From DASPWV01 sp046727855 (GTDB taxonomy: Bacteria; Acidobacteriota; Vicinamibacteria; Vicinamibacterales; UBA2999): a stretch of 31,643 bases of DNA. Position numbers and translations under genes: made by a program. The stretch is taken from assembly GCA_046727855.1 (NCBI GenBank), contig JBKPDL010000186.1, forward strand, positions 1 through 31,643, given 5' to 3'. This document shows positions 8,141-15,136 of the stretch, piece after piece. Position 1 is the first letter of the stretch; every line of letters starts with the position of its first letter. Below the pieces are notes generated by a model that saw only the letters and a list, made by a program, of their open reading frames with translations, did not search any database and had not been told where the DNA came from.

Positions 8141-8566
8141 ATGGGCACCCTCTGGTCAGAGCTTGCGCCCGTGGCGGACGACGTCGCCGAGGGCCCGCGT
8201 GTTTATGCCGACGCCAACGTCCCTGCGGGGCTGGTCGGCTACATGCGAGTCACGCTCGGATGGGACGTCCTCTTTGTCCTCGAACATCCTGATTTGCGTC
8301 GTGCGCGCGATATCGAACATTTCCGGCTTGCTCGGCAACTCCATCGCACGTTGATCACGCTCGATCGTGACTATCTGGATGACGACGCGTTTCCCCCTGA
8401 GGAAACCAGCGGCGTGGTCGTGATCTCGGCGCCCGACGAGCGAGGGCTGCAAAAGCTGCTCAAACGACTTGATTTGGAGCTGTTTCGAGCAGGAGGGACC
8501 ACGACGGTGGCGCTGCCGTTGGAGAAAACGAAACTGCAGGCTTTTCCCGAACTGGGCACCGGCTGA
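8141..8566 (+). CDS. DUF5615-like PIN-fold protein
   Basis: This 141-residue protein starts at ATG 8141, preceded by GAGGGG at a ten-base spacing; an in-frame TTG at 8123 is less likely. The opening RVYADANVPAGLVGYMR and the later RTLITLDRDYLDDDAFPP, GVVVIS and LLKRL segments are characteristic of the DUF5615/Mut7-C-like branch of the PIN superfamily. The Asp residues (ADAN, LDRDYLDD) are the presumed metal-binding acids. Members often work as toxin-like RNases beside a small antitoxin such as DUF433. No such partner is encoded next to it here, so it may be solitary or have another role. The nuclease activity is inferred from the fold only. Confidence 0.7.
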   Translation: MGTLWSELAPVADDVAEGPRVYADANVPAGLVGYMRVTLGWDVLFVLEHPDLRRARDIEHFRLARQLHRTLITLDRDYLDDDAFPPEETSGVVVISAPDERGLQKLLKRLDLELFRAGGTTTVALPLEKTKLQAFPELGTG

Positions 8567-8629
8567 GTTAGAATCGGTCTCCCTGGTCCCTCGAATCGCT
8601 CCTGATCTCCTCGTCATGATTAGGACTCA

Positions 8630-9523
8630 ATGACGCTCGGACTCGACCTCACCGACTCGGTGATCCGCGCCGTAATCGTTAGCGGCGCCGGGCAAGTGCT
8701 CGCTCGCGCCGATCAGCCGATCGCGGCAGGCGGGTTAGCGCCGGCGCTACGTGAGGCGGTGAAGCAAACACGTTCCACCGCGGGGAGCGACATCAGCACC
8801 GCTGGTGTTGCTACCGCAAGTCCAGGAGAACCTCCGTCGAAAGAGATTGTCTCCGCGGCCGCAGATGCGCTGCCTGGAATCTACCCGACGATGGTGCCAT
8901 CCGGGTCGGCTGCCGCCGTTGCTGAGACGTGGTGCGGTGCCGCGCGCGGCGTGAAAGACGTAATCACCTTCGCGATCGGTGAACACGTCACCGCCGGCGT
9001 CATCGTCGGCGGCGAACTCCTGCGCGGCGCGCATGGATACGCGTCGTCGGTCAGTTGGTTGACGCTGAATCCAGTGGAGCGCGAAGACTACCGCCGGTTC
9101 GGCGGACTCGAAGCTGAAATCGCGGCGGCCGGAATCGTGCGCCGGCTGGTGTGGCGTGTCAAGTCCGGCGATCGTTCGGTCGTCGTCGATCAGGTCGGTG
9201 GCGATTTGGGTCGGCTGACGGCCGAACTGGTCTTTCAAGCTGCACGCGCTGATGACGGGGTGTGCATTTCGGTTGTGCGCGACACGGCAAAGTACGTTGG
9301 CATGGCGGTATCGAATCTCGCGACCATCCTCGATCCGGACGCCATTGTGCTCGGCGGAGCGCTCGCCGCAACTGGCGACATGATGCTGGAAGCGATTCGC
9401 ATGGAGTGTAGCCGGCGACTGAGTCCGGCGCAGGCAGAGCGCGTGCGGATCGTTCTGTCCACACTCGGTTCAGACGCCGTTGCCATTGGCGCCGCGCGCA
9501 TGGCGGCCCAGCCGCCAGGATGA
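8630..9523 (+). CDS. ROK-family protein lacking the usual kinase residues (probable pseudokinase)
   Basis: This 297-residue protein has the sugar-kinase/ROK fold, recognisable from VKDVITFAIG...GGELLRGAHGYA (110-138) and NLATILDPDAIVLGGALA near the end. The residues needed for catalysis are changed. The N-terminal phosphate loop, normally DIGGT, is DLTDS (6-10). The catalytic Asp motif, normally NDANAAA, reads PSGSAAA (90-96). The glycine-rich GTGIGGG reads GEHVTAG (117-123). The zinc-binding CGxxGCxE is replaced by YRRFGGLEA. It probably no longer phosphorylates sugar and may sense or bind an amino sugar. Its stop overlaps the nagA start (ATGA), so the two are translationally coupled. An AGGA ribosome site precedes the ATG. 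Confidence 0.8.
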   Translation: MTLGLDLTDSVIRAVIVSGAGQVLARADQPIAAGGLAPALREAVKQTRSTAGSDISTAGVATASPGEPPSKEIVSAAADALPGIYPTMVPSGSAAAVAETWCGAARGVKDVITFAIGEHVTAGVIVGGELLRGAHGYASSVSWLTLNPVEREDYRRFGGLEAEIAAAGIVRRLVWRVKSGDRSVVVDQVGGDLGRLTAELVFQAARADDGVCISVVRDTAKYVGMAVSNLATILDPDAIVLGGALAATGDMMLEAIRMECSRRLSPAQAERVRIVLSTLGSDAVAIGAARMAAQPPG

Positions 9524-10716
9524 TCGTCATCTCCGGCGCGGTGCTTGTCCTGCCAGATCGTTTGTTGGGCGAGGGCAGCGTTTTGATCCAAGGCGATCGG
9601 ATCGCTGCCATTGAGCCGCGCTCGATCGATCTTCCGCAAGGCGCGACAGCCATTGAGGCGGCGGGCGCGCTGGTGGTGCCAGGCTTCATCGACGTCCACG
9701 TGCACGGGATCGAAGGAATCGACGTACTGGATGGCCCCGGCGCCGTCACGAAGATTGCCGTGACGCTTCCGCGCTACGGGGTGACGGCGTTCTGTCCCAC
9801 AACGGTTGCTTGTCCGCCGTCGATGCTCGATACGATGCTCGACGAACTGCCTCGCGCGAACCTTGTGAGCATGCCGAGGGCGCGAGTGCTACGTGCTCAC
9901 CTCGAGAGCAACTTCATCAATCCTGAATACAGAGGTGCACAGCCGCTGCAATGCCTGCGCATACCAACGGCAGGGACGGATTCCGTTTTCAGCGGTGCCG
10001 ACGTGCTGGCGCTTATCGCGCGCCGGCGCGAGCAAATTGGCATCGTGACCGTTGCACCCGAAATCGAGGGCGGTCTCGATCTGGTTTCGCAGCTCGCGGC
10101 CACGGGCCATCGCGTCTCAATTGGCCACACCGGCGCTACTTATGAGCAGGCTGTTGATGCCATCGCCGCGGGTGTGTCGCACGCCACACACCTGTTCAAC
10201 CGCATGACGCCGATGACACATCGCGCGCCCGGGGTGCCCGCCGCTGTGTTGGATTCGCAGTCGGTTGCCGCTGAACTGATCTGCGACAGCTTTCATGTGC
10301 ATCCAGCGCTCATGCGCTTGGCAATCCGCGCGAAAGGCGTCGAAGGTGTGATGGCGATCACCGATGGCACCGCTGGTTCGGGACTTCCCGTCGGCAGCCG
10401 CGCCCGCCTCGGGGGCCGTCCCATCATCGTCACTGAACGGACAGCCGAGCTCGAAGACGGTACTCTTGCAGGCAGCGTGCTCACCATGGACGCTGCGTTT
10501 CGTGTGCTGGTAGACAAGGTAGGAATGAGCGTCGTGGAAGCGGCCCGACTGTGCGCTACGACTGCCGCGCAGCGCCTCCGCCTCCGCGACATGGGTCGCC
10601 TAGAGGCCGGAAATCTGGCGGATCTCACGATCTTGGAGCGCGACACGCTGCGCGTCCGCGCGACGATCATCAACGGGCAGATTTGGCGGCCGCCTTTGCA
10701 GCCTTCGGCCGTCTAG
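9520..10716 (+). CDS. nagA: N-acetylglucosamine-6-phosphate deacetylase
   Basis: This 398-residue amidohydrolase removes acetate from GlcNAc-6-phosphate to give glucosamine-6-phosphate, feeding amino-sugar catabolism or cell-wall recycling. The metal-binding HxH is in PGFIDVHVHG (H60, H62). The metal-ligand Glu is in HLESNFINPEYRGAQ (E129). Further His residues lie in SIGHTGATYEQA and SHATHLFNRMTPMTHRAPG, and the catalytic Asp is in AITDGTAG. All expected positions are present. It is coupled by a four-base overlap to the ROK-like gene, which suggests the two act on the same sugar. Confidence 0.93.
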   Translation: MIVISGAVLVLPDRLLGEGSVLIQGDRIAAIEPRSIDLPQGATAIEAAGALVVPGFIDVHVHGIEGIDVLDGPGAVTKIAVTLPRYGVTAFCPTTVACPPSMLDTMLDELPRANLVSMPRARVLRAHLESNFINPEYRGAQPLQCLRIPTAGTDSVFSGADVLALIARRREQIGIVTVAPEIEGGLDLVSQLAATGHRVSIGHTGATYEQAVDAIAAGVSHATHLFNRMTPMTHRAPGVPAAVLDSQSVAAELICDSFHVHPALMRLAIRAKGVEGVMAITDGTAGSGLPVGSRARLGGRPIIVTERTAELEDGTLAGSVLTMDAAFRVLVDKVGMSVVEAARLCATTAAQRLRLRDMGRLEAGNLADLTILERDTLRVRATIINGQIWRPPLQPSAV

Positions 10717-10717
10717 G

Positions 10718-10733
10718 AAGCTTCGCTAAGCTT
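10718..10733. other. Inverted repeat AAGCTT-CGCT-AAGCTT after nagA
   Basis: Perfect six-base arms with a four-base loop begin two bases after the nagA stop. There is no T-run, so it is not a classic intrinsic terminator. It may protect the 3' end of the mRNA or weakly end transcription before the lipoprotein gene. Confidence 0.35.
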
Positions 10734-10800
10734 GTGGAGTCGAGCGAGGGAGGCGGGAACACAGCCGGTACCGCATCCGTCTAGATACCGGAGGGGAGAA

Positions 10801-11703
10801 ATGCACGCGAGATCTGTACTGATGGCCGCAGCTGCCTTGGCGCTCACAGGCTGCGAGGTGAATCTCAACTCCGAAGGTATTGTTTCCCGCGAAACCAAGA
10901 AGTTCACCGTATCCGGTCCCCCCGAGGTCGAGCTCGCCACCTTTGACGGCGCGATCGAAATCCACTCGTGGGATCGCAACGAAGTGGAAATCGAGGTCGA
11001 AAAGCGCGCAATGGAGCAGAGCCTTGTCGACGAGATGAAAATCGTCGCGGAGCAGGAAGGGAACAGAATCGTGCTGAAGGTCGCCGGACCGTCGCGAGAC
11101 GATAGCCGCGGCATTCAAATTGGCGTTCAATTTGGTCCGACGGCACGGCTACGGGTCGCGCTGCCCCGACAGTCGCAGATCAGCGCGCGCAGCGACGACG
11201 GTTCAATCTCCGTCGAAGACGTGACCGGCAAAGTCGCGCTCAACACTCATGACGGCAGTATTCGTGCGACGCGTGTGTCGGGCGATATCATCCTGCGCTC
11301 GGGCGACGGCGCCATTCGCATCGACGATGTCGAAGGCTCCCTCGATCTCGAGACCGACGATGGTAGCATTTCCGGCGAAGCCAAACCTTCGGCCTTGCGT
11401 GCGCACACCGGCGACGGCAGTATTCGCCTGCAGGTGAAAGCGGACGCGAGGATGGCGGCCGATTGGGATCTGCAGACGTCGGACGGAAGCGTGGTCTTGA
11501 CGCTGCCAAGCGACTTCGACGCCGAGCTCGACGCCGAAACCCGCGACGGCTCTGTACGGTCGACACACCCAGCCGTCAAACAAGCGGAGCGCGAAGGCGA
11601 AGACCGCGAGGAGCGTCGCCGGTCGCTGCGGACCACACTCGGCGCGGGCGGAAAGGTCTTACGCGTGCGAACCGGAGACGGGTCGATTCGTATCGAAAGT
11701 TAG
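10801..11703 (+). CDS. DUF4097-type beta-strand-repeat lipoprotein
   Basis: This 300-residue protein is predicted to be lipid-anchored: a short hydrophobic leader ends in a lipobox (ALTGC, Cys18). The ATG at 10801 has a strong GGAGGGGAG ribosome site. From about residue 125 to the end there are eight copies of a 16-25 residue unit centred on (S/T/H/R)xDGSI: SDDGSI, THDGSI, SGDGAI, TDDGSI, TGDGSI, TSDGSV, TRDGSV and TGDGSI. Regular DGS turns of this kind are typical of DUF4097 proteins, which are thought to form a stacked beta-solenoid on the cell surface or in the periplasm. An 84-base gap separates it from nagA. No enzymatic motif is visible. Confidence 0.85.
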   Translation: MHARSVLMAAAALALTGCEVNLNSEGIVSRETKKFTVSGPPEVELATFDGAIEIHSWDRNEVEIEVEKRAMEQSLVDEMKIVAEQEGNRIVLKVAGPSRDDSRGIQIGVQFGPTARLRVALPRQSQISARSDDGSISVEDVTGKVALNTHDGSIRATRVSGDIILRSGDGAIRIDDVEGSLDLETDDGSISGEAKPSALRAHTGDGSIRLQVKADARMAADWDLQTSDGSVVLTLPSDFDAELDAETRDGSVRSTHPAVKQAEREGEDREERRRSLRTTLGAGGKVLRVRTGDGSIRIES

Positions 11704-12386
11704 GCAACCGTCCCGCGCGGCGATCGGCTTGCGTAGCGCGTTGGATCGTCCACTCCGGCCCGAGCGAACGCGTCGCGGCGTTCTCTGCATTTGCTGCACA
11801 ACCCGCAGTGCTGCACGTCTCCATTCACAACAGGATTCATGCACGACAATGTGTGCTCGAACGGTACGCTGAGCAACCTGCCGATTCTAATCACGTCTTC
11901 TTTGTGCATCGACGCAAACGGTGTCGCGATCTCGATCGCGTGATTCAACCCGAGCGACAGCGTCCTCGCCATCGCGGCAAAAAACTCCGGCGTGGCATCC
12001 GGGAATGGATTGGCGGCGAGCGGTCCGAGCGCGATGCGCCCGATTTTCCGCGTGGCGGCAATCAGGCCGGCTTTCGTGAGCAGCACCAGATTGCGGCCTG
12101 AAAGATACACGTCTTCGTCCGGTGTGTCGTAGGCGGGAGGCGTACCGCGAATTGCCCAGTGACCAGGCGAGTACACATCACGCATCGTGAACTCGACGGT
12201 CGTCATCGGAGCAAGCTGCCGATCGAAGATGGGCGACGCAAGGAGTCTGACGATGACAGTGCGCTCGGCTGGTTCCCACGCGAGGCCGACGGACACGTAG
12301 AGCGGATGCACGCGCGCGTGCTGAGCCTCGTGGGCCAGTAGCACGGCGCTGTCGAGTCCGCCGGATAACAGTAACAAGGTTTCCAC
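11700..12386 (-). CDS. queC: 7-cyano-7-deazaguanine (preQ0) synthase QueC
   Basis: QueC converts 7-carboxy-7-deazaguanine to preQ0 with ATP and ammonia in queuosine biosynthesis. This 228-residue protein has the PP-loop SGGLDS at residues 8-13. A C-terminal zinc site is formed by Cys residues in SCMNPV and HCGLCSKC. The YLSGRNLVLLTKA segment is also typical of QueC. It is divergent from queD across a 98-base spacer, and its 3' end overlaps the lipoprotein gene by four bases. QueE and QueF are not in this window. Confidence 0.93.
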   Translation of the reverse strand: METLLLLSGGLDSAVLLAHEAQHARVHPLYVSVGLAWEPAERTVIVRLLASPIFDRQLAPMTTVEFTMRDVYSPGHWAIRGTPPAYDTPDEDVYLSGRNLVLLTKAGLIAATRKIGRIALGPLAANPFPDATPEFFAAMARTLSLGLNHAIEIATPFASMHKEDVIRIGRLLSVPFEHTLSCMNPVVNGDVQHCGLCSKCRERRDAFARAGVDDPTRYASRSPRGTVA

Positions 12387-12452
12387 GTTGAAAGCGAGAT
12401 GGCTCGGCCTTTAGGTCTACCGGATACGCGCGACACCGTGTCGCCGCCGGCC

Positions 12453-12480
12453 CTCAGATCCGCGTTCAGTGTAATCTGAG
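12453..12480 (+). promoter_or_regulatory. Stem-loop CTCAGAT-N14-ATCTGAG just upstream of queD
   Basis: Perfect seven-base arms end four bases before the queD ATG. The 3' arm contains the GAG that would serve as the ribosome-binding site, so the folded form could hide it. A second small palindrome, CGACAC-C-GTGTCG, lies at 12431-12443. No preQ1 riboswitch consensus is recognisable. Confidence 0.4.
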
Positions 12481-12484
12481 CCAA

Positions 12485-12886
12485 ATGTACTCCGTCACCA
12501 AGAAAATCGAGTTCTGCTACGGCCACCGCCTTCTCGACTACGATGGCATCTGCAAACATCCGCACGGCCACAACGCAACGGCGGAGATCGAGGTTCACAC
12601 CGGCACGCTCGACAATCGCAACATGGTCTGTGATTTCAGCGACATCAAGCGCATTGTGAAGGGGTGGATCGATCGCGAGCTCGATCACAAGATGATCCTT
12701 CGCCATGATGACCCGCTGGTCGCGCCGCTGCGGCAACTGGGAGAACCGATCTTCATCGTCGACAGCAACCCCACAGTCGAACGGATCGCGCGTCTCATCT
12801 TCGATCACGCGCGCGAGCAAGGGCTGCCGGTTGTGAAAGTGACCGTGTGGGAAACGCCAACCTCCTTCGCGACTTACGGCGCATGA
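12485..12886 (+). CDS. queD: 6-carboxy-5,6,7,8-tetrahydropterin synthase QueD
   Basis: QueD converts dihydroneopterin triphosphate to 6-carboxytetrahydropterin, an early step of queuosine and preQ0 synthesis. This 133-residue protein has the zinc triad H14, H27 and H29 (GHRL and HPHGHN) and the catalytic Cys23 in GICKHPHGH. The RxxxDHKMI-like core (RELDHKMIL) and the late Glu in VTVWETPTS complete the active site. It is divergent from queC, and its TGA overlaps the ATG of the following phosphatase gene. Confidence 0.93.
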   Translation: MYSVTKKIEFCYGHRLLDYDGICKHPHGHNATAEIEVHTGTLDNRNMVCDFSDIKRIVKGWIDRELDHKMILRHDDPLVAPLRQLGEPIFIVDSNPTVERIARLIFDHAREQGLPVVKVTVWETPTSFATYGA

Positions 12887-13542
12887 TGGTTGTCTTTGAT
12901 CTCGACGGCACCTTGGTCGATTCCGCGCGTGACATCGCAGTGTCGGCGAATGAAACGGTGACGAGTTTCGGCGGTCGTTCGATCGATCTCGCCGAGATCG
13001 CCAAGATGGTGGGCGACGGCGCGCGCATCCTGGTGCGGCGAGCGCTGACAGAAGGCGGCCTCGATCCCGATACACCCGGTGCGCTGCCGCGCTTTCTCGA
13101 GATCTACGATCGGCACCTTCTTGATACGACCATTCCGTACGTGGGGACGCGCGAAATGCTGACGCTGCTCGCGCCGCGTGTGCGGATGTCGGTGCTCACG
13201 AACAAGCCGTTGGCACATTCAGAGCGCTTGCTCTCCGGACTCGGCCTTCGCGAATTCTTCGACGTGGTCATAGCCGGGGACGGTCCCTTCGGCAGAAAGC
13301 CCGATCCCGCCGGACTGCGCGCCATTGTTGGCGCGTCGGTAGAGGGCGCGCTGCTCGTCGGCGATTCGCCGGTCGATTTCGAAACGGCTGGCAACGCAGG
13401 CTGCGTCTTTGTCTGGGCACGGTATGGCTTCGGGGCTGCGCGGTTCGAAAACCAGTCGCCTGAGACCCCTTACATTCTGGAGGCGCCGAGCGACCTGGTG
13501 GCGACCGTCGACCGCTTTGCTGCGGTCATGCGCGGCGCCTAA
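12883..13542 (+). CDS. gph: HAD-superfamily hydrolase, phosphoglycolate phosphatase-like
   Basis: This 219-residue haloacid-dehalogenase phosphatase has motif I DLDGT (D6, D8), a helical cap, motif II SVLTNKP, and the motif III/IV region GRKPDP and GDSPVDFETA. The subfamily resembles Gph, which hydrolyses 2-phosphoglycolate, although substrate choice in this family is hard to read from sequence. The start was placed at the ATG overlapping the queD stop (ATGA); the adjacent second ATG is equally possible. Coupling to queD suggests co-expression, with no evident chemical link. Confidence 0.85.
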   Translation: MMVVFDLDGTLVDSARDIAVSANETVTSFGGRSIDLAEIAKMVGDGARILVRRALTEGGLDPDTPGALPRFLEIYDRHLLDTTIPYVGTREMLTLLAPRVRMSVLTNKPLAHSERLLSGLGLREFFDVVIAGDGPFGRKPDPAGLRAIVGASVEGALLVGDSPVDFETAGNAGCVFVWARYGFGAARFENQSPETPYILEAPSDLVATVDRFAAVMRGA

Positions 13543-13547
13543 GCCGG

Positions 13548-13563
13548 TTTTGACTCATCAAAA
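13548..13563. promoter_or_regulatory. Operator candidate TTTTGA-CTCA-TCAAAA
   Basis: This perfect 6-4-6 palindrome covers the -35 region of the promoter for the 13587 gene. An identical palindrome with a different centre lies at 15117-15132, on the promoter of the multicopper oxidase operon. The DtxR/MntR-like repressor gene lies between them and is the obvious candidate to bind both. Confidence 0.6.
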
Positions 13564-13569
13564 TCGAGT

Positions 13570-13575
13570 TATAAT
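13570..13575 (+). promoter_or_regulatory. -10 box TATAAT for the outer-membrane-type gene
   Basis: A perfect -10 hexamer ends 11 bases before the ATG at 13587, giving a predicted leader of only about five bases. The -35 is either TTTTGA (13548-13553, 16-base spacer) or absent; it overlaps the palindrome. Binding there would block polymerase. Confidence 0.55.
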
Positions 13576-13586
13576 GCCGTCAAAAT

Positions 13587-14372
13587 ATGGTTTATCGCGC
13601 CATTTTCGTGGTACTGACGATAGCTGTCGCCGCACCGGCCGCCGCACAGGAGTTCGGCATCCTTGATAACTCGTTCCTCGTCGAGGAAGCCTTCAACCAG
13701 GAAGCCGGCGTCTTTCAGAACATCGGAACATACCGCTGGCAACGCGGGCAGTGGCTCGCAACTTTTACGCAAGAATGGCCGCTGCCGAACCAGACGCATC
13801 AGCTCTCGTTCACGATTCCCTTCGGTCGCGTTTTACGAAGCACGTCGATTGGCGACGTGTTCGTGAACTATCGACATCAGGTTTTGGAGGAAACCGATCA
13901 TCATCCGGCCTTTGCGCCGCGTGTGAGTCTCATTGTGCCGTTTGCTTCTGATGACAGCGGGCTTGGCACCGGCGTTATCGGATGGCAATTCAACGCCCCG
14001 TTCAGCAAACGCGGCGGCAATTGGTATTTCCACTGGAACGGAGGACTCACGTTTGTTCCGGCTGACCACGACACGTTCGGAGATGAAGCGGACGCGCTGG
14101 TCAGCCCGTTTGTCGCGGGCAGCGCAATTTGGCAGGCGTCTTCCACGCTTAATCTGCTCGTCGAAGTTGTCGGTGAATCCTTTGCGATCTGGACGGAAAC
14201 GGGTGCGGCGGAGCGAACCGGCCTGTTCACGATCTCACCGGGTTTCCGTTACGCGTGGAATCCCGGCAACAAACAAGTTGTCGTCGGCCTGGCAGTCCCG
14301 ATTGTTCGCAGGGAAGCACTGACCAGCGGCGGCGTGTTCTCGTACTTTTCCTACGAACTGCCCTTCAGGTAA
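13587..14372 (+). CDS. Probable outer-membrane beta-barrel protein (MetA-type transporter-like)
   Basis: This 261-residue secreted protein has a Sec signal peptide (MVYRAIFVVLTIAVAAPAAA, cleavage before QEF). The mature part alternates amphipathic strands rich in Trp, Tyr and Phe and ends YFSYELPFR, as expected of a membrane barrel. The layout resembles the 'MetA-pathway of phenol degradation' outer-membrane family, whose members are mostly uncharacterised. Its promoter carries the same palindrome as the multicopper oxidase operon, so a role in metal passage or metal stress is suggested by context only. The 3' end overlaps the convergent dtxR-like gene by eight bases. Confidence 0.72.
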   Translation: MVYRAIFVVLTIAVAAPAAAQEFGILDNSFLVEEAFNQEAGVFQNIGTYRWQRGQWLATFTQEWPLPNQTHQLSFTIPFGRVLRSTSIGDVFVNYRHQVLEETDHHPAFAPRVSLIVPFASDDSGLGTGVIGWQFNAPFSKRGGNWYFHWNGGLTFVPADHDTFGDEADALVSPFVAGSAIWQASSTLNLLVEVVGESFAIWTETGAAERTGLFTISPGFRYAWNPGNKQVVVGLAVPIVRREALTSGGVFSYFSYELPFR

Positions 14373-15048
14373 CGTCGCGCGAGAGTTCGACGAGCAGCTT
14401 TGACGCCGCTCGCATGCCGATCGTCATTCGTCGTTCGTTCGGCAGCTTGAGCCGGACGCTGTCGGCCACTTCGTCGCGCGCCTCGACCTCGATCGATTGA
14501 CCCGGTTTGAGCGAATTGTTTTCGATGAATCGCAGGAATGCCGCGTCCTGATCGGTGACGCGTGTGATCGTGACCGACATGTTCATCGGACAGGAGAGAA
14601 GCGTGTCGAGTTCGCGCCGTACGAGCTCGCCTTCGCGGCTCGGGATGGGATCGCCGTGCGGATCCACTTCGGGGTGCCCGAGCATTTCGTCGATCCGCTC
14701 GATGAGGCGATCTGACACCACATGCTCGAGCAGCTCGGCCTCTTCGTGAACTTCGTCCCATCGCATACCGAGCATTTGCACAAGGAACAGCTCGAGCAAG
14801 CGATGACGCCGAAGGACTAACGCCGCGAGCCGGGATCCGGCGGATGTGAGGCGGACGCCGTTGTACGGCTCGTATTCGACCAAGCCGGACTCCGCCAGAG
14901 CTTTCACCATTGTGGTCGCGGTGCCCGGGGCGACCGTGAGCGCTGCCGCGAGCTGGCCCATTGGAAGCAGCCGCTGCCCGGCCGGCAACTGGCTCTCGCC
15001 GATGAAGATCGCCTTCAGATAGTTCTCGACGGTGCTGGACGGAAGCAT
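14365..15048 (-). CDS. DtxR/MntR-family metal-dependent transcriptional repressor
   Basis: This 227-residue metalloregulator has an N-terminal winged helix-turn-helix (about 5-70, LAAALTVAPGTATTMVKAL), a dimerisation/metal domain (75-135) and a C-terminal SH3/FeoA-like domain (150-225). The ligand set can be traced as H82, E86, H101, E105, E108 and H109. The position of DtxR Cys102 is Glu105, as in manganese-type MntR, and DtxR Met10 is Asn9. This points to Mn(II) more than Fe(II), but the MntR Asp8 is not kept either, so the metal is uncertain. It is divergent from the multicopper oxidase operon and convergent with the outer-membrane gene, and palindromes lie at both outward promoters. Confidence 0.88.
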   Translation of the reverse strand: MLPSSTVENYLKAIFIGESQLPAGQRLLPMGQLAAALTVAPGTATTMVKALAESGLVEYEPYNGVRLTSAGSRLAALVLRRHRLLELFLVQMLGMRWDEVHEEAELLEHVVSDRLIERIDEMLGHPEVDPHGDPIPSREGELVRRELDTLLSCPMNMSVTITRVTDQDAAFLRFIENNSLKPGQSIEVEARDEVADSVRLKLPNERRMTIGMRAASKLLVELSRDVT

Positions 15049-15088
15049 CTGGCGCTCAAGATCTTAGCAAGAATCGAACCGGCACCCC

Positions 15089-15117
15089 TTGACGTTTAGG
15101 CTTGTATTGAATTAGAT
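15089..15117 (+). promoter_or_regulatory. Sigma-70-type promoter TTGACG-N17-TTAGAT for the multicopper oxidase operon
   Basis: The -35 TTGACG (15089-15094) and -10 TTAGAT (15112-15117) have ideal 17-base spacing. The predicted transcription start near 15124 leaves about 13 bases before the ATG at 15137, with no Shine-Dalgarno. The last base of the -10 is the first base of the palindromic operator. Confidence 0.6.
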
Positions 15118-15132
15118 TTTGAACGGTCAAAA
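15117..15132. promoter_or_regulatory. Operator candidate TTTTGA-ACGG-TCAAAA
   Basis: This perfect 6-4-6 palindrome spans the predicted transcription start of the multicopper oxidase operon and lies 69 bases upstream of the divergent dtxR-like gene. Its arms are identical to those of the 13548-13563 site. Occupation would block the operon promoter and could also affect the repressor's own promoter. Confidence 0.62.
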
Positions 15133-15136
15133 AATC

